A stretch of DNA of 6,546 nucleotides, from assembly GCA_937900125.1 (NCBI GenBank), contig CALCEK010000247.1, forward strand, positions 1 through 6,546, in the 5' to 3' direction. The first letter of the stretch is position 1. Each line of letters opens with the position of its first letter. The translations under genes were made by a program, and so were the position numbers. The notes under the pieces are model-generated. The model did no database searches. It was not told the DNA's origin and saw nothing but the letters and a program-made list of their open reading frames with translations. Positions 6,510 through 6,546 of the stretch are shown here, piece after piece. This DNA comes from an uncultured Treponema sp. (lineage in GTDB: Bacteria; Spirochaetota; Spirochaetia; Treponematales; Treponemataceae).

Positions 6510-6546
6510 TCAACCTGAAATATTTTTGTGACTCCAGCTTTTCATT

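Noticed and set aside
1..6546. CRISPR arrays, tRNA/rRNA genes, insertion sequences and attachment sites
   Set aside because: No direct-repeat array, cloverleaf, transposase motif or flanking terminal repeats were seen on either strand.

Overview
The window is AT-rich and dense with genes. It reads as a chromosomal segment of a spirochaete, most likely Treponema or a relative. That placement rests on the low GC, the T-rich coding style, the relaxed lipobox-like site, and a gene order that, as I recall it, matches the Borrelia BB0176-BB0170 cluster. It is an inference from style and synteny, not a database result. TGA is used as a normal stop.

Left part (1-5703, + strand): a Bat-type (Bacteroides aerotolerance) / MoxR-VWA operon. 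In order it holds the damaged 3' end of a moxR AAA+ ATPase gene, a DUF58 protein, a small BatD/DUF4381-like membrane protein, a BatA-type VWA membrane protein, a BatB-type VWA protein fused to a BatC-like TPR region, and a BatD-like protein. The middle genes are joined by three identical 4-base ATGA overlaps and one 49-base overlap, so they should be translationally coupled. In such systems MoxR and the DUF58 protein act in the cytoplasm. The BatA/BatB VWA domains are displayed on the periplasmic side of the inner membrane and probably form a metal-dependent (MIDAS) adhesion complex with the TPR and BatD partners. The role is thought to lie in envelope integrity, stress or protein maturation, but the true substrate is not known.

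Right part (5630-6546, - strand): the first 212 residues of an AGCS family sodium:alanine (amino acid) symporter, convergent with the Bat operon and abruptly cut. Its homology stops after the conserved GGG-x-MFQ motif. The last 10 codons of its frame come from the opposite strand of batD, and the last 13 codons of batD come from the opposite strand of the symporter gene. The two genes therefore meet at a sharp junction near base 5660, which is either a real deletion or an assembly chimera. Upstream of the symporter (6296-6546) lie a probable promoter region with two GTATATAA boxes and a short, unrecognised minus-strand open stretch.

There is no convincing new system here. The most notable points are the BatB-BatC fusion with a lipoprotein-like internal hairpin, the composite second gene of the operon, and the two damaged or rearranged ends (moxR and the batD/alsT junction).
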